Shown here piece by piece: positions 1 to 10,167 of a stretch of 64,000 nt of DNA. Every line of letters begins with the position of its first letter. The first letter of the stretch is position 1. The DNA is from Adenophora triphylla var. japonica (lineage: Eukaryota; Streptophyta; Magnoliopsida; Asterales; Campanulaceae), in NCBI GenBank assembly GCA_022495995.1, contig JAFEMH010000987.1:346001-410000 (forward strand). Reading direction: 5' to 3'. The notes under the pieces were generated by a model. That model was given only the letters and a program-made list of their open reading frames with translations. It did not search any database and was not told the origin of the DNA. The position numbers and the translations under genes are program-made.

Positions 1-262
1 AGGATGAGATGATGATGAGGCGTGGGCCTCGGGATGATTCCTTGACCAAGTCATTCTTGGACGGCTGCTTCTGATTGCTTCCTCTTTCATTGGGGAAGAA
101 GAATTTACACGTGCCTACAGGCTTATGAAATTTTTCTGGCTTTGCTTCGACCGCCCGATCGACAACTTTCATTATCTGAGCTTTGATCTTGCATGTCCGT
201 CAAGCTTTTAATGGGCGGTGCTGGGTCCTTGGCCTCATCATTTTTCTCTTTTTTTTTTTTTT

Positions 263-465
263 TTCATATGTGCAACCCTGTTTTTTGCCTAGACTTCCCC
301 CTTTTTGGGATTTTCAGCCTAGCTGGGCATTACTCTTTTTGCACTACATTTTTTTTATTTTTATTTTTTTATGTGCAACCTTGTCTTTTGCCTAGACTGC
401 CCTTTTTTTTGGGATTTTCAGCCTAGCTGGGCATTACTCTTTTTGCACTGCATTTTTTTTATTTT
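263..465. repeat. T-rich tandem duplication, two units of about 105 bp
   Basis: Two adjacent copies of a segment containing ATGTGCAACC, TTTGCCTAGACT and CAGCCTAGCTGGGCATTACT, separated by long T runs. The copies differ mainly in T-run length and a few substitutions. Confidence 0.8.
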
Positions 466-652
466 CTGAAGCACTTGAGGGCCAAGGTGAGCCCCTGCTT
501 GAATTTTTCTTGACATCCTTGAGGTCGAAGGCAGGCTCCTAGGTTGTTGTCAACACGGGGTCAATCTTTCGAAGCTGAGTGGCCTTTTGTTGTCCCTTGA
601 TGTTGCCGCCGTCGTTGACTTGGTCAAGATGAAGGTGAGGACATGGTTTGGG

Positions 653-780
653 AAGCGTATAGCTTGATGAAGGCTTTTATGAGGTAAGGAAAGTGTATGG
701 CTTGATGGAGGCCTTTTATGAGGTAAGGAAAGTGTATGGCTTGATGGAGGCCTTTTATGAGGTAAGGAAAGTGTATGGGG
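653..780. repeat. Tandem repeat, about 39 bp x 3
   Basis: Three consecutive copies of a unit containing GTGTATGGCTTGATGGAGGC and CTTTTATGAGGTAAGGAAA, followed by a short partial copy. The leftmost copy is the most diverged. Confidence 0.85.
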
Positions 781-1081
781 AAGGCATTAGTTGACTTTCT
801 CACACCGATTAATCAGAGCGTTAATTATTTCGAGAGATTATTTGTTGAGCAATGCAAGTGATCATATAAAATAAAACCATTTCATTAAATGTAATGTAGG
901 TGTGCAAATATTGTCTTAAGTCTAGCAAGAAAAGAAGAAGACTCTTTTATAGAAAATTGAAGATTGATTACAATGTCCGTAGAGGACTTTGATTGCAAGA
1001 GAAAAGTACTAGAACCTACGAAAGTTGACTGAGAGACTATATTATTATTTTTTACTCAAGGATAGGTAATCCCTAGACTAG

Positions 1082-2531
1082 CTACTCTTCGCTGGTTGGA
1101 CTGCCAGGGAGCTTGAGCTTTCCTTCGTAGATCAGCCACTGAATTTCTTTCTTCAGATCCAAACACTTGTCTGTCACGTGACCATAATGCTTGTGGTACT
1201 CACAGAACTTGGTTCTGTCAACTCTTCCTGGGTTTCTTGGCTTATAATTCTCAAGAGGTGTGAGAAGGCCTCGTTTCACCAAATCGCCAAAAATTTTGCT
1301 CATGGGCATCCCAAAATCATGCTGACGTTTCTGACCTTGCACCCCCTGAATTGACCTCTTACCATAACTTTCTGTTTTTGGCCCACGGAGGTTCTCGAGC
1401 TTCCCGTCTTCTATCAACTTCTGGATCTCATGCCTCAAATAGCTGCAATCATCAGTGTCGTGCCCAGGGTATTGATGGAAAAGACAATGCTTAGATTCAT
1501 CTAACTGAACGTTGGGGTTCTTGGGCTTCCAATTCTCCAGTAGCTTTATCAGCTTTTCTTTCATCAGTTCTTCCAGCATCTTGCTTAAAGGCATATCCGT
1601 ATTGCGGAGTTTTCGGGAGACATTGTTGTTCTCAAGACTCGGATTTCCATTGTCCAGTTGGTTCCATTGTTGGATTTGGCTGAAGGAGGCTACGACACTC
1701 TTTCCTTTGTGAGGAACTGGTGCTGATATGGGTACGGTTGCTGTTTGGTGCTGATGGCATTGGGTTATGCTTGGTGAAGTCATTTCCTTGCCTGGTTCGA
1801 CGTCTTGGGTCAAGGGAGTATTGATACTCATCATGAGGTCAAACTTCTCTTGCATTTGTTTCACTTGATCCATCAATATTGCCACATGGGGGTCAATGGG
1901 GACTCTCGAGTTACTGGAAATCGCAACAGGACTTTTATCGGCGGAGGGAACCACAAAGAGCAAACCGTAAAAGCCCTGGACGGCTGAATTCATTAAGTCC
2001 GGTAGGTGACAGCTGGAGACTTGAATCATCCTTTGGCAACTCATAATTGCATTCAGGTGGGTATAGTGGCTTCAGAACATAGCCACATAGCTCGAACTGG
2101 TTATGTGAAGCTGGAGTATAGACTGGCAGGTATTGCTGAAACTGAGGAACAGGTGGGGTGAAGCCTAATCCGTTTTGAGGAGCTGAGGGCGATGGAGCCC
2201 TGATGAGCTGGGATGTTGGAAAGGACTGAGGAGGAGTGGTCCTTGGCAAGGGATTGCACGTGGATGGGGGAAGGTATTGGCTGTAGGATGGAAGGTCTTG
2301 GTTATAGGATGAAGGAACTGAAATCACTGTTTCTGAAGTCTCATCTTCGACTACCACCAGAGAACCGTTCGACTCAACTGTTACCTGAATTCCATGACGA
2401 CGGAGTGCGTCGATAAGCATGGCTTGCTGTTCCTCATGAACCTTATGGGCATTTTCCAAAGCCAGGATTAACTCTTCCTTCCTAACCATCTGATTTCGTG
2501 CACCCTCACTGTTTTCTGTCAAATCTGCCAT
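1082..2531 (-). pseudogene. gag: Broken gag of element B with duplicated CHHC knuckle module
   Basis: The start used is the ATG at 2531 (MADLTENS), which opens an N-terminal segment similar to the gag start of G. The reading frame changes near 1980-2044, so the intact protein is lost. The second frame (2044-1082, 320 codons) carries two copies of one module at about residues 151-218 and 246-313. Each starts MPxSK, continues with a leucine-rich stretch and LENxKP, and ends in CX2HX4HX4C (HCLFHQYPGHDTDDC and KFCEYHKHYGHVTDKC) followed by a charged helix. This is a variant zinc knuckle with His in place of the second Cys. Gag normally forms the cytoplasmic virus-like particle that packages element RNA. 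No clear capsid-core segment is visible between the N-terminal part and the first module, so an internal deletion is likely. Confidence 0.8.
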
Positions 2532-2814
2532 TCTGACTCTCTGAGCTGACAAAACTGACGATTCTGCCGAACTATCTGAACCTAAGGTTTTCTGCACTGA
2601 AAAGCCGCTGACCCGGTATTCTCGCCCACTTCTTTCTCGCTGCGGGAAAGGGATAGGCAAAGTTTAGACTCGGGGATAGGTAAGGTTTAGACTCGAAGGT
2701 AGGTAAGATTTAGACTCGGAGGTAAGTGTTTAGGCTAAAGGCTCAAGTAACATGCACTTATCGCTTAAATTTTACTCAAAACACATTTTCTCCTAATCCT
2801 AATTGATCGGAAAA

Positions 2815-3072
2815 GATGAGACCTTGAAAGGTCAAGATTGGAAATTGGAGATCGGACCGAGGAGGTCTCGATTAGGGATTTGACCATGAAAGGTCAGGAG
2901 ATGGAAGATCGGAAATCGGACCGAGGAGGTCTCGATTAGGGATATGACCATGAAAGGTCAGGACAGAAAATCGGAAATCGGACCGAGGAGGTCTTGATTA
3001 GGGATATGACCATGAAAGGTCGGGACAGGGAATCGGAAATCGGACCAAGGAGGTCTCGATTAGGGATATCAG
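2815..3072. repeat. Leader tandem repeat of B, about 65 bp x 4
   Basis: About four units in the 5' leader between primer site and gag. Each contains GGACCGAGGAGGTCTCGATT and GACCATGAAAGGTC. Both strings carry short inverted arms (GACC...GGTC), so each unit can form two tiny hairpins. The first unit is the most diverged. Confidence 0.85.
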
Positions 3073-3179
3073 AGATAGGAAAATGCAATTATGATTACAT
3101 TAATTGTTCAAGTTTACTTAAAATCATGTCTTTTATTAATTCCTATTTGGTTGGAAAAGGGGGGTTTGCCCTTCTTTTT

Positions 3180-3330
3180 CGCAACTACTCTAGATCCTGG
3201 ATCAGTGGGTTCCGTCACTACGTCTATAAGCCCCTCGTATTTCACCTGTATTTCGACCTCCCAGGGTGGACAGCCCCGGGCGAGGGTCCTATAGGGCACG
3301 CGGATCCCACCGACCGAGAGTAAAGAACGC
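3180..3330 (-). other. Leader block of B conserved with element G
   Basis: On the minus strand this block matches 56180-56330 of G over about 130 bp with few differences, although the rest of the two leaders is diverged. Shared strings include CCTATAGGACCCTCGCCCGG, GAGGTCGAAATACAGGTG and GGGGCTTATAGACGTAGTGA. A hairpin at 3260-3280 has arms CCCGGGG/CCCTGGG on the minus strand, with one G.U pair where G has a perfect CCCGGGG/CCCCGGG stem. A frame continuous in G is interrupted by a stop in B, so the conservation is probably at the RNA or DNA level. Confidence 0.7.
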
Positions 3331-3445
3331 TCCTAACGGGTCTAGTGGGTCATAGGAACTTTCAACGCACGAGCGATGCGGATTATAATCAAGGCAGTAC
3401 CGGGAAAGTCTCGTCTTTCAGCCTTAACGAAATTTTTGGCAGAAT

Positions 3446-3787
3446 TTCGCTTGAGCGAATGACGTTTTGACTTTCGGTAATGTCCGAGAAGATAATAGGC
3501 ATGGGTCGGGCGGCAAAAGCCGGATGACACAGTGTCACATTGAACTTCGTTGCATACGCCGGGCGTGAGTCAGAATCGAAGTCAATGCCGGGTCAAGATC
3601 TTGCCAATTTTTCCTTGTCAGAATTTTGGCAGAACTTCGCTTGAGCGAAAGATCTTTTGATTTGTTGGCGAAGACTCGGTCTCAACTCTTACGCATTCCG
3701 TGCGGGTCAAGGTCAAAGTCAATGTCGGAGTCAAGATCTCGCCAATTTTTCCTTGTCGAAATTTTGGCAGAATTTCGCTTGAGCGAA
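3446..3787. repeat. Three TTCGCTTGAGCGAA palindromes in the B leader
   Basis: TTCGCTTGAGCGAA occurs at 3446-3459, 3636-3649 and 3774-3787, each preceded by TTGGCAGAA. The arms are TTCGCT/AGCGAA with a 2-nt centre. The last two copies lie inside a longer direct duplication of about 135 bp that also contains CCAATTTTTCCTTGTC. Confidence 0.85.
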
Positions 3788-4672
3788 AATCTTGGCTTCC
3801 GTTATGAACTAAGGCTTGACCTTTACGAGGGTATGCAACTGGGCTATATGACACGGACTAGACCAAAAACCAACCAAAAAAGTCACGGTTTTTTGAAACG
3901 TGTGACACGGACTGTGCATTGGTCGACACCGGTTGCCATGGGAGGTTGGGATGATTCCGTGCGCGCCGGGAGCATCGTAAGGCTGTCCGTGGATCGCATT
4001 GGAACCACCCTCGGGTTTGAAGGACGTGCGTGCAAAGTGTACAGGATATATCAGGTGCGCGTAGTGTGCGGTCTCCTAAAAATGTTCCTTTTTGAGTTAA
4101 AATAGAGATTTTCATGAAATGTGTTTTAAAGGAATGATTTTTGGGACGGGGAAAATGCAACACATAAGCACGTAAATTTTCTGGGAGCCCCAGTCAGTCA
4201 TGGAGCTGAGTAGCCCCAAGCTGCTAGGACTGCCGGATTAACCATGATTTTTCCTGGTGGAATTGCCACTGAGGTCGCCCGGTCAGAATCCAAGAAGGAT
4301 TGAGCCGTACGACTGCATGGATCAATTTTCCAGGTTCCACTCCTTTGCTATATTTTTTCTGGGTTGTTTCCCGTTCAAAGTATGCACAAATTCCAAGATG
4401 CAAATGATGCAATGCAAGGTAAAGAAAGCAAGCACGATTAATGAAATCAGCGATGGGAGTCTAACCCGCTCAAAGGGAAAAGCTTTCTTTTTTATTTTTT
4501 TCAAAAAAAAAAATTTTTTCGAAAAGGGATACTGGTACGTGGGATTGTTAAACCGCCGGTTATCCCAACTCCCACATCAGGGAGTGTACAGGAAGGTTAA
4601 GTGGTTTCCACCTATATACCGAGTATTGATTTTTTTTTGTTTTGAAAATAAAAGCTTTTCTCCTTTGGGATA

Positions 4673-4691
4673 TTTCCCAGCGGAGTCGCCA
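4673..4691 (-). other. Primer-binding site of B (tRNA-Arg type)
   Basis: The minus strand reads TGGCGACTCCGCTGGGAAA, 3 nt inside the LTR edge at 4695. The first 16 bases match the complement of the 3' end of a plant tRNA-Arg (remembered as TGGCGACTCCACTGGGGA) with one mismatch. Tat/Ogre elements typically use such a primer. The position next to the LTR supports the call. Confidence 0.85.
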
Positions 4692-5810
4692 AACTGTGAA
4701 TGTGTGCCCAAATTTTGGAATTCACGCGAGTTTGAAGACATCCGGTTTAATTTGAAAAACGGAGTCGCCACGCAATTTTGATTACCTCAAAACTTTGAAA
4801 AAAAGATTTTATGGGTTCGGAGGTTAAGTTACCCCTTGGGAAGAACGGATCGTCGTTCACCCAAGGTGCCTTGCCGGAGCAAGTCTCCCAAGATTTCATT
4901 AATCGTGCTTGCTTGCGTGCTTTCTTGTGTGCATGTGTTTGAAAATAAGGGGGGGAATGTCCCAAGTCGTCTTCCGGACGTACAAACCATTTATTGGTTG
5001 TCGCTCGGGATTTCTTGGATTTTATATATTCGGGATTATGATCCCGTCCTCATCTTGGACTTGTGATCATCGCATTTTAACCTCGGGACTTGCGTGATCG
5101 AGAGAATGACTCCCTTTTATAGTCACAAAATGAGGTTCTTTAGGAAGGAATGTCCTTAGCCCATCAATCCTACACTTTAAGACGGTCGAGCTCATATAGA
5201 TGCTTCATACTCGTCTTAAGCGATAATTGGAGATATAGGGTTCAAGGTTGTCCCTTTCTAAAGAAATAATGAAACCTTTATGGAAGAAACGATGTAAAGA
5301 TAGGATCTTTACACCGATCCGTTCCGAGGTTGCTAATGGGGACGTGGGGGAATGCATGATTTAAATGACACTTTTAGTGAAAAAATGACATTTTGGTTTG
5401 CCAAGGATGCTTTTGGTTTAAAGAAGTGACCTTTATGGTTTAAAGAAATGATTTTGTGCAAAGGATGCATTTTATGGGAAAAATAGCATTTTATGTGCAA
5501 GTGATGCATAAAGATGTTATTTTGAAAGCAAAGGATGCATTTTATGTATGAAAATGATGTTTGGGTGCAAAGGATGCATTTTTAATGTGAAAAGAGATTT
5601 TGAATGCAAAAAGAATGATTTTAATGCATGAAAATGGGTGTTAGGTGCAAAGGATGCACCTATATGTATGAAAATGGTATTTTAATGAAAAGATGACATT
5701 TTATGTACATAGATACTATCTAAATTGCAGATAGACATCAGATTATAGCATGATGGGGGTTAACATCAGATTACAGCTTGAAAATATGAAGTTTCTGCAA
5801 ACTGGCTATG

Positions 5811-5849
5811 TTTGTCGCGTGACATAGGCTGCCTATGTCGCGTGACATA
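5811..5849. promoter_or_regulatory. Palindrome pair in LTR B
   Basis: TTTGTCGCGTGACATA (5811-5826) and TATGTCGCGTGACATA (5834-5849) are joined by GGCTGCC. The arms are TATGTC/GACATA. A related copy lies at 6482-6499 beside the TATA box. Confidence 0.75.
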
Positions 5850-6453
5850 ACTAGCCACTTTGCAGAGACCTTTCAGCTGGGATCTACAGAGGTAACAAGG
5901 CACCAATATGGCCAAGATTCTTCACAAATAGATCTCAGGGAACAAGTATTTCAATAATGAATACTTCAAAAGGGTGTGGATATGAGGAATCCATACTCAT
6001 CTCGAGTATTCATGCAAAACAATGTCAAAATGGTTTGATTATATGAAATGATGTGTAAAACAATGATGGATCTATGAGATCTGAGACTAAAATAGATATG
6101 CAAAGATTAGATCTCAGTTATTACAACACATTTGAGGTCATTTATGTGGATTAAACTACATATGTTTAAAAGAGGGAGAAATAGGGAGGAAGGGAGCGTT
6201 ACCCTTGAAGATCCACAACTCCTATATCAAGTTAGATATAGGAGCCTTCAAGCATCCTCCTCCAGAGCTGATGTCAAGTCTTGATTCCGTGAGAACCTTG
6301 GTTTCTTGATGTGTGTGGAAGTGTGTGTGTGGGAAGTGTGTGTGGGATTGATTTGGGAGGATTGTGAGGAGAGGGGATGCTTCCTGGGCGTATTCCCTAT
6401 AGAGGGGGACTGAGGGGTGGAAAAAGGGTGCCTAAAATGAGAGGTGAAGGCCT

Positions 6454-6463
6454 CTATTTATAG
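6454..6463 (-). promoter_or_regulatory. TATA box of LTR B
   Basis: The minus strand reads CTATAAATAG, about 270 bp into the LTR. This is the expected place for the U3 promoter of a minus-strand element. Confidence 0.7.
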
Positions 6464-6481
6464 GCTGCCTGCATGGGCTTG

Positions 6482-6499
6482 TTATGTCGCACGACATAA
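6482..6499. promoter_or_regulatory. Palindrome upstream of TATA, LTR B
   Basis: TTATGTCGCACGACATAA has 8-bp perfect arms with a 2-nt centre and ends 19 bp upstream of the TATA box on the minus strand. It is related to the pair at 5811-5849. Confidence 0.75.
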
Positions 6500-6734
6500 G
6501 TAGCCACTTTCAGATTCTTCTAGAAACATGCAAGGTGGCAGTCTTCTAGAAGGGTTTTGGGATTAAGAAAAACGTGTTTCTTAATCACCAAGCATTTCCT
6601 TCAGCCCTTAAAAGGCTTGGAAAAGTTCCGGAATTGTTCCGGAACTCTAGAAAAATCCGGGGGAATGCCGGAAAAATTACCGGAATTGCCGGGAAAATTA
6701 ACCGGAAGGCATGAGCCAGATTTGGGTACTTACA

Positions 6735-8454
6735 AGGTAGCCAAGTCGAACGGGAAAATACGAGTCTGTGTTGATTTCAAAGACTTGAACAAGGCATCCC
6801 CTAAAGATGACTTCCCGCTACCAAACATAGACATGTTGGTCGACGCCACGGCAACATACGAAGTCCGCTCATTCGTCGATGGCTTCGCAGGGTATAACCA
6901 AATCCTCATGGCAGAGGAGGATCAGCACAAAACAGCATTCACCACACCTTGGGGGACGTTCTGTTACACGGTCATGCCGTTTGGTCTCAAGAACGCTGGG
7001 GCTACTTACCAAAGGGCAGTCACTACACTATTCCATGACATGATCCACAAAGAAATGGACGACATGATTGTCCACTCAAAGGGGACAGATGGCCAGCACT
7101 TCAGAGATCTCAGAAAATTCTTCAATCGACTGAGACAACACAAGATGAGACTCAACCCCGCCAAATGCTCATTCAGAGTGGTCAAAGGGAAGGTCTTAGG
7201 GTACATGGTCACAGAGTGTGGCATAGAAGCAAACCCCGCCAAGATAAAAGCCATCATAGACATGCCTCCACCTGCAACACGTAAAAGAAGTAAAGGGATT
7301 CATGGGCAGACTCCAATATATCAGTCGATTCATCAATCAACTGACTACAATGTGCGATCCCATCTTCAAGCTACTTAAGAAAAACGCACCTCAAGAGTGG
7401 ACCGAAGAATGTCAAGAAGCATTCGAGGAACTTAAGCATTACTTAACTTCCCCACCCATCCTAGTTCCACCACACAAGGAAAAGCCCTTAAAGCTATACC
7501 TCACGGTTACTGACGACGCGTTAGGGGCTATGCTCGCTCAAGAAAAGCCTACCTCACACACAGAGAATGCCATCTACTTTGTCAGTTGCAGATTCCAAGG
7601 CAGCGAAATCAACTACTCTCCACTCGACAAGTCCTGCGCTGCTCTTGTTTGGGTTTCACAAAGGCTAAAGCACTATATGGAAGCCTTCCCGGTTCGTCTC
7701 ATTGCAAGAATGGATCCGTTGAAATACATCCTAGACAAATCAAATTTTTCTTCGAGATTGCCAAATGGTACTTCATGCTCGAGGGATATGATATCACTTA
7801 CGTCACTCAGAAATCCGTCAGGGGGAGTGTATTCGCAGATCAGTTGGCCGAATTTCCTTGTGACGAAGCGAAGGGGGAAGACCCGCAATTCCTTGATGAG
7901 GACATCATGAGTATAGAAGAAGAAAATAAGTGGCAGTTATTTTTCGATGGCGCGGCCAACAAGAGAGGGTTCAGCATCGGAATGTTGTTAGTAGATCCTG
8001 ACGACATCTATACTCCACTGGCAATACATCTTGACTTTGACGCTACCAACAACACCGCAGAATATGAGGCTTGTATAGCGGGGCTTGAGGCAGCCCTAGA
8101 ACGCAACGTAACTGAACTCGAGGTATTTGGGGACTCCCAGTTAATCATCAATCAGACACTAAAGAAGTGGAGGATCCAAGATCCAACCCTTCAAAGATAC
8201 AGTGCCCACCTCCAAGAGTTGGCGCAACAATTTCAGGATGTCTCGTTCCACTATCTTCCTAGAGACAAAAATTGGTTCGCAGATGCATTAGCCACACTCG
8301 CTTCCTTGGTTGAAATTCCTAAAGGAAAGGCAGGCAAACCCTTCAAAATAACACGACGTTCAACTCCCGCCTACTGTGCCGTTATAGATCTCCATGACTG
8401 CAAAGACAAATGGTTATCCGAATGTGCCACCGTTGAGAACTCGAAGAGAAACCA
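6735..8454 (+). pseudogene. pol: pol of element A: reverse transcriptase, RNase H and second RNase H
   Basis: RT motifs in order are RVCVDFKDLNKASPKD, FPLPNIDMLVDATA, AFTTPWGTFCY and MPFGLKNAGATYQRA. The catalytic Y/F-x-D-D box should follow HKE, but the sequence reads HKEMDDMIVHS: the Asp pair is kept while the aromatic residue and its neighbours are gone, an in-frame loss. Near 7280-7300 the frame shifts into the connection and RNase H part (LGAMLAQE, SPLDKSCAALVW). Near 7740 it shifts again into the archaeal-type RNase H (FFDGAANKRG, NTAEYEACIAGLEAA, GDSQLIINQ, DALATLASL). A third shift lies near 8450 before integrase. The protein made cDNA from element RNA; this copy cannot. The first segment is cut by B at 6734. 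Confidence 0.9.
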
Positions 8455-9696
8455 TGGTACCATGATATTTGGCATTTCATCCTAGATGGAACCATCCCAC
8501 CTGAGACAGACCAGAAGACTCAGATCGCCCTTAAGAGGTTGGCCGCTAGTTACGTCATCATCGATGGCCGTCTATTCAAGAAACATTCCCAAGGAAATCT
8601 CCTTTGTGCCACCGAAGAAGAAGCCCGAGAAATAATGGACCATGTTCATCAAGGCATATGTGGAACTCACATGAGCGGAAACATGCTCGCCAAAAAGATC
8701 ATCAGACAAGGGTACTTTTGGCTAACCATGGAAGCCGACTGCACCAAAATGGTCAAGAAATGCCATAAGTGTCAGATACATGCCAACCTTCAGCACGCAC
8801 CGCCTTCCCTGTTGTACCCTATGACTTCTCCTTGGCCGTTCTCTACATGGGGGATAGACGTGATTGGAAAGGTCACACCCGTAGGAGCCAATGGGCACTG
8901 CTTCGTCCTAGTAGCCATCGACTATTTCACTAAATGGGTCGAGGCCGCCTCCTACAAAGTTTTGAATGCCAGAAAGGTTGCAGAATTCATCAAGCACAAC
9001 ATCATCTGCCGATATGGGGTCCCGCAAGAGATGATATTCGATAATGGGTCGCACTTCGAGAAGGAAACCGATCGCCTCCTAACCGAGTGCAAAATCACAA
9101 GGCACAAGTCATCTCCTTATAGGCCTCAAACGAATGGAGCAGTTGAAGCCGCAAACAAGACAATCGAAACCATCATCAGAAAAATGGCAGTCACTGGGAA
9201 AGACTGGCCCGACAAGTTACCTTTCGCACTGTGGGGATACCGCACTTCAGTCCGAACAGCTACAGGAGAGACTCCCTACGCCCTCACATTCGGAATGGAA
9301 GCTGTCTTGCCGATAGAATTGGAAATACCACAACTAAGGGTTCTCCTAGAAAACCAAGTGAACGAAGTCGCCTGGTTAGAAAGCAGGTACGAGGAGTTAG
9401 CCCTGCTAGACGAAAGGAGGCTGAAAGCAGCCGAGCACACCCAAGCTTACCAAAGAAGAATGGCAAGAGCTTTCAACAAAAAGGTCAAGACAAGGAACAT
9501 CAGAGTAGGTGACCTGGTTCTCCGTGAGCATCGTCCTGGACCTTTCAACCCGCTAGGCAAGTGGGGACCAAGATGGATAGGACCCTACATCGTAAAGAAG
9601 ATATTCTCTGGGGGAGCCCTTCAGCTGGTGGACTTAGACGGAGATCAGCTACCGAAGCCGGTCAACATGGACAAGCTCAAGAAATACTTCGCGTGA
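8455..9696 (+). CDS. pol: Integrase region of element A pol (open frame)
   Basis: The frame is open from about 8455; the first Met is at 8539. It begins WYHDIW and has an N-terminal zinc-binding segment (HQGICGTH, then CHKCQIH). The catalytic core keeps the acidic triad positions: WGIDVIG, IFDNGSHF and the Glu in NGAVEAANKT. A C-terminal basic domain follows (VGDLVLREH, WGPRWIGPYIV) and it stops after KKYFA. Integrase inserts the cDNA into chromosomes. It is separated from upstream pol by a frameshift near 8450, so it would not be made as part of the normal polyprotein. Confidence 0.9.
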   Translation, partial: WYHDIWHFILDGTIPPETDQKTQIALKRLAASYVIIDGRLFKKHSQGNLLCATEEEAREIMDHVHQGICGTHMSGNMLAKKIIRQGYFWLTMEADCTKMVKKCHKCQIHANLQHAPPSLLYPMTSPWPFSTWGIDVIGKVTPVGANGHCFVLVAIDYFTKWVEAASYKVLNARKVAEFIKHNIICRYGVPQEMIFDNGSHFEKETDRLLTECKITRHKSSPYRPQTNGAVEAANKTIETIIRKMAVTGKDWPDKLPFALWGYRTSVRTATGETPYALTFGMEAVLPIELEIPQLRVLLENQVNEVAWLESRYEELALLDERRLKAAEHTQAYQRRMARAFNKKVKTRNIRVGDLVLREHRPGPFNPLGKWGPRWIGPYIVKKIFSGGALQLVDLDGDQLPKPVNMDKLKKYFA

Positions 9697-10167
9697 CTTG
9701 GCCTCTTAAAAGAAAAAATCGCTCGCTAGGTTGAAAATCTCGAAAGGGACGGCCTAGGCAAAAATTAGAGCTTGCACAGAAAAGAAGCCCGCTAGATTGA
9801 AAACCCGAAGGGGCGGTCTAGGCAAAAGAAAGGGTGTTTAATTAAAAAAAAGAGGGGCCTTGTCTCGCGCGAGATTACTTTTCGGCCTGAAACCGTATTC
9901 TGTCCTTTTTTTCAAAAATGAACTACGTTAGACCTGAGCCTCTTATTTAATTGCTGTAAAAGAGGAACGTAGGCAGCCTCCGTGTTCGATCTAATCAAAT
10001 AAATAAATCTACTTTTGTCCTTTTATTAATCAAATGCATTTTATTAATAACAAAAGGGAGATCCTAACCACAACGACTAATTTGCTAAGCTAACAAACTT
10101 GGAAAAAATACTAATAAAATAAAAACTATTGATCTATCAAAGGCAATCTCTGGGTACTCCTTAAGAT
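9697..10167 (+). other. 3' UTR of element A after pol
   Basis: Non-coding. Two related copies of about 48 bp (9712-9765 and 9785-9832) share CGCTAG(A/G)TTGAAAA, a GGG(G/A)CGG core and CTAGGCAAAA. They are followed by a palindrome TCTCGCGCGAGA (9863-9874) and a stem-loop (9923-9972). The pair matches the conserved post-pol sequence I associate with Tat/Ogre elements from memory. Confidence 0.6.
9923..9972. other. Stem-loop CTACGT/ACGTAG, first copy in A
   Basis: CTACGT (9923-9928) and ACGTAG (9967-9972) are exact reverse complements about 38 nt apart, followed by GCAGCC. The same arrangement recurs at 13373-13409, 60401-60440 and 63835-63870. Confidence 0.7.

Larger units (their letters stand above)
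1..1081 (-). other. Post-gag non-coding region of element B
   Basis: No convincing coding frame. It holds a T-rich two-unit repeat and a three-unit repeat, listed separately. Around 950-1040 the minus strand matches the segment just after gag in element G (near 58850-58910), including the shared string GTAGGTTCTAGTACTTTTCT. The two elements therefore share post-gag non-coding sequence as well as gag. Short frames in 183-426 only reflect the T-rich repeat. Confidence 0.6.
1..6734 (-). mobile_element. Tat/Ogre-like Ty3/gypsy element B (5' part)
   Basis: Read right to left it has an LTR (6734-4695), a 3-nt gap, a primer-binding site, a leader of about 2 kb with repeats, a broken gag (2531-1082) and at least 1 kb of non-coding DNA running off the left edge. 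No pol is seen, so it may be a non-autonomous gag-only member like element G. It lies inside the reverse transcriptase of element A. The base after its right end starts AGGTA (6735-6739), which should recur left of the window if it is the target duplication. The LTR begins TGTAAGTACC on the minus strand, close to the TGTAAGTACT start of G. Lineage is inferred from the gag CX2HX4HX4C motifs and the tRNA-Arg-type primer site. Confidence 0.85.
4695..6734 (-). repeat. 5' LTR of element B (about 2.04 kb)
   Basis: On the minus strand the LTR starts TGTAAGTACC at 6734 and ends TTCACA at 4695, next to the primer site. The right edge falls where the coding sequence of element A resumes. It contains a TATA box, palindromes, and a GCAAAGGATGCATTTTATG-like low-complexity stretch (about 5380-5700). 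A short region near 4735-4850 carries a second CGGAGTCGCCACGC string, as in the LTRs of S and G. The frame opening at 6557 is LTR sequence and not part of the pol it runs into. Confidence 0.85.

Noticed and set aside
3626..4105. 159-codon plus-strand frame in the B leader
   Set aside because: It lies antisense to the leader, spans the palindromes and duplication, and has no recognisable domain or counterpart in G.
6557..6734. N-terminal extension of the RT frame of A
   Set aside because: This part is LTR B sequence that happens to be in frame; the RT homology starts exactly after the LTR edge.
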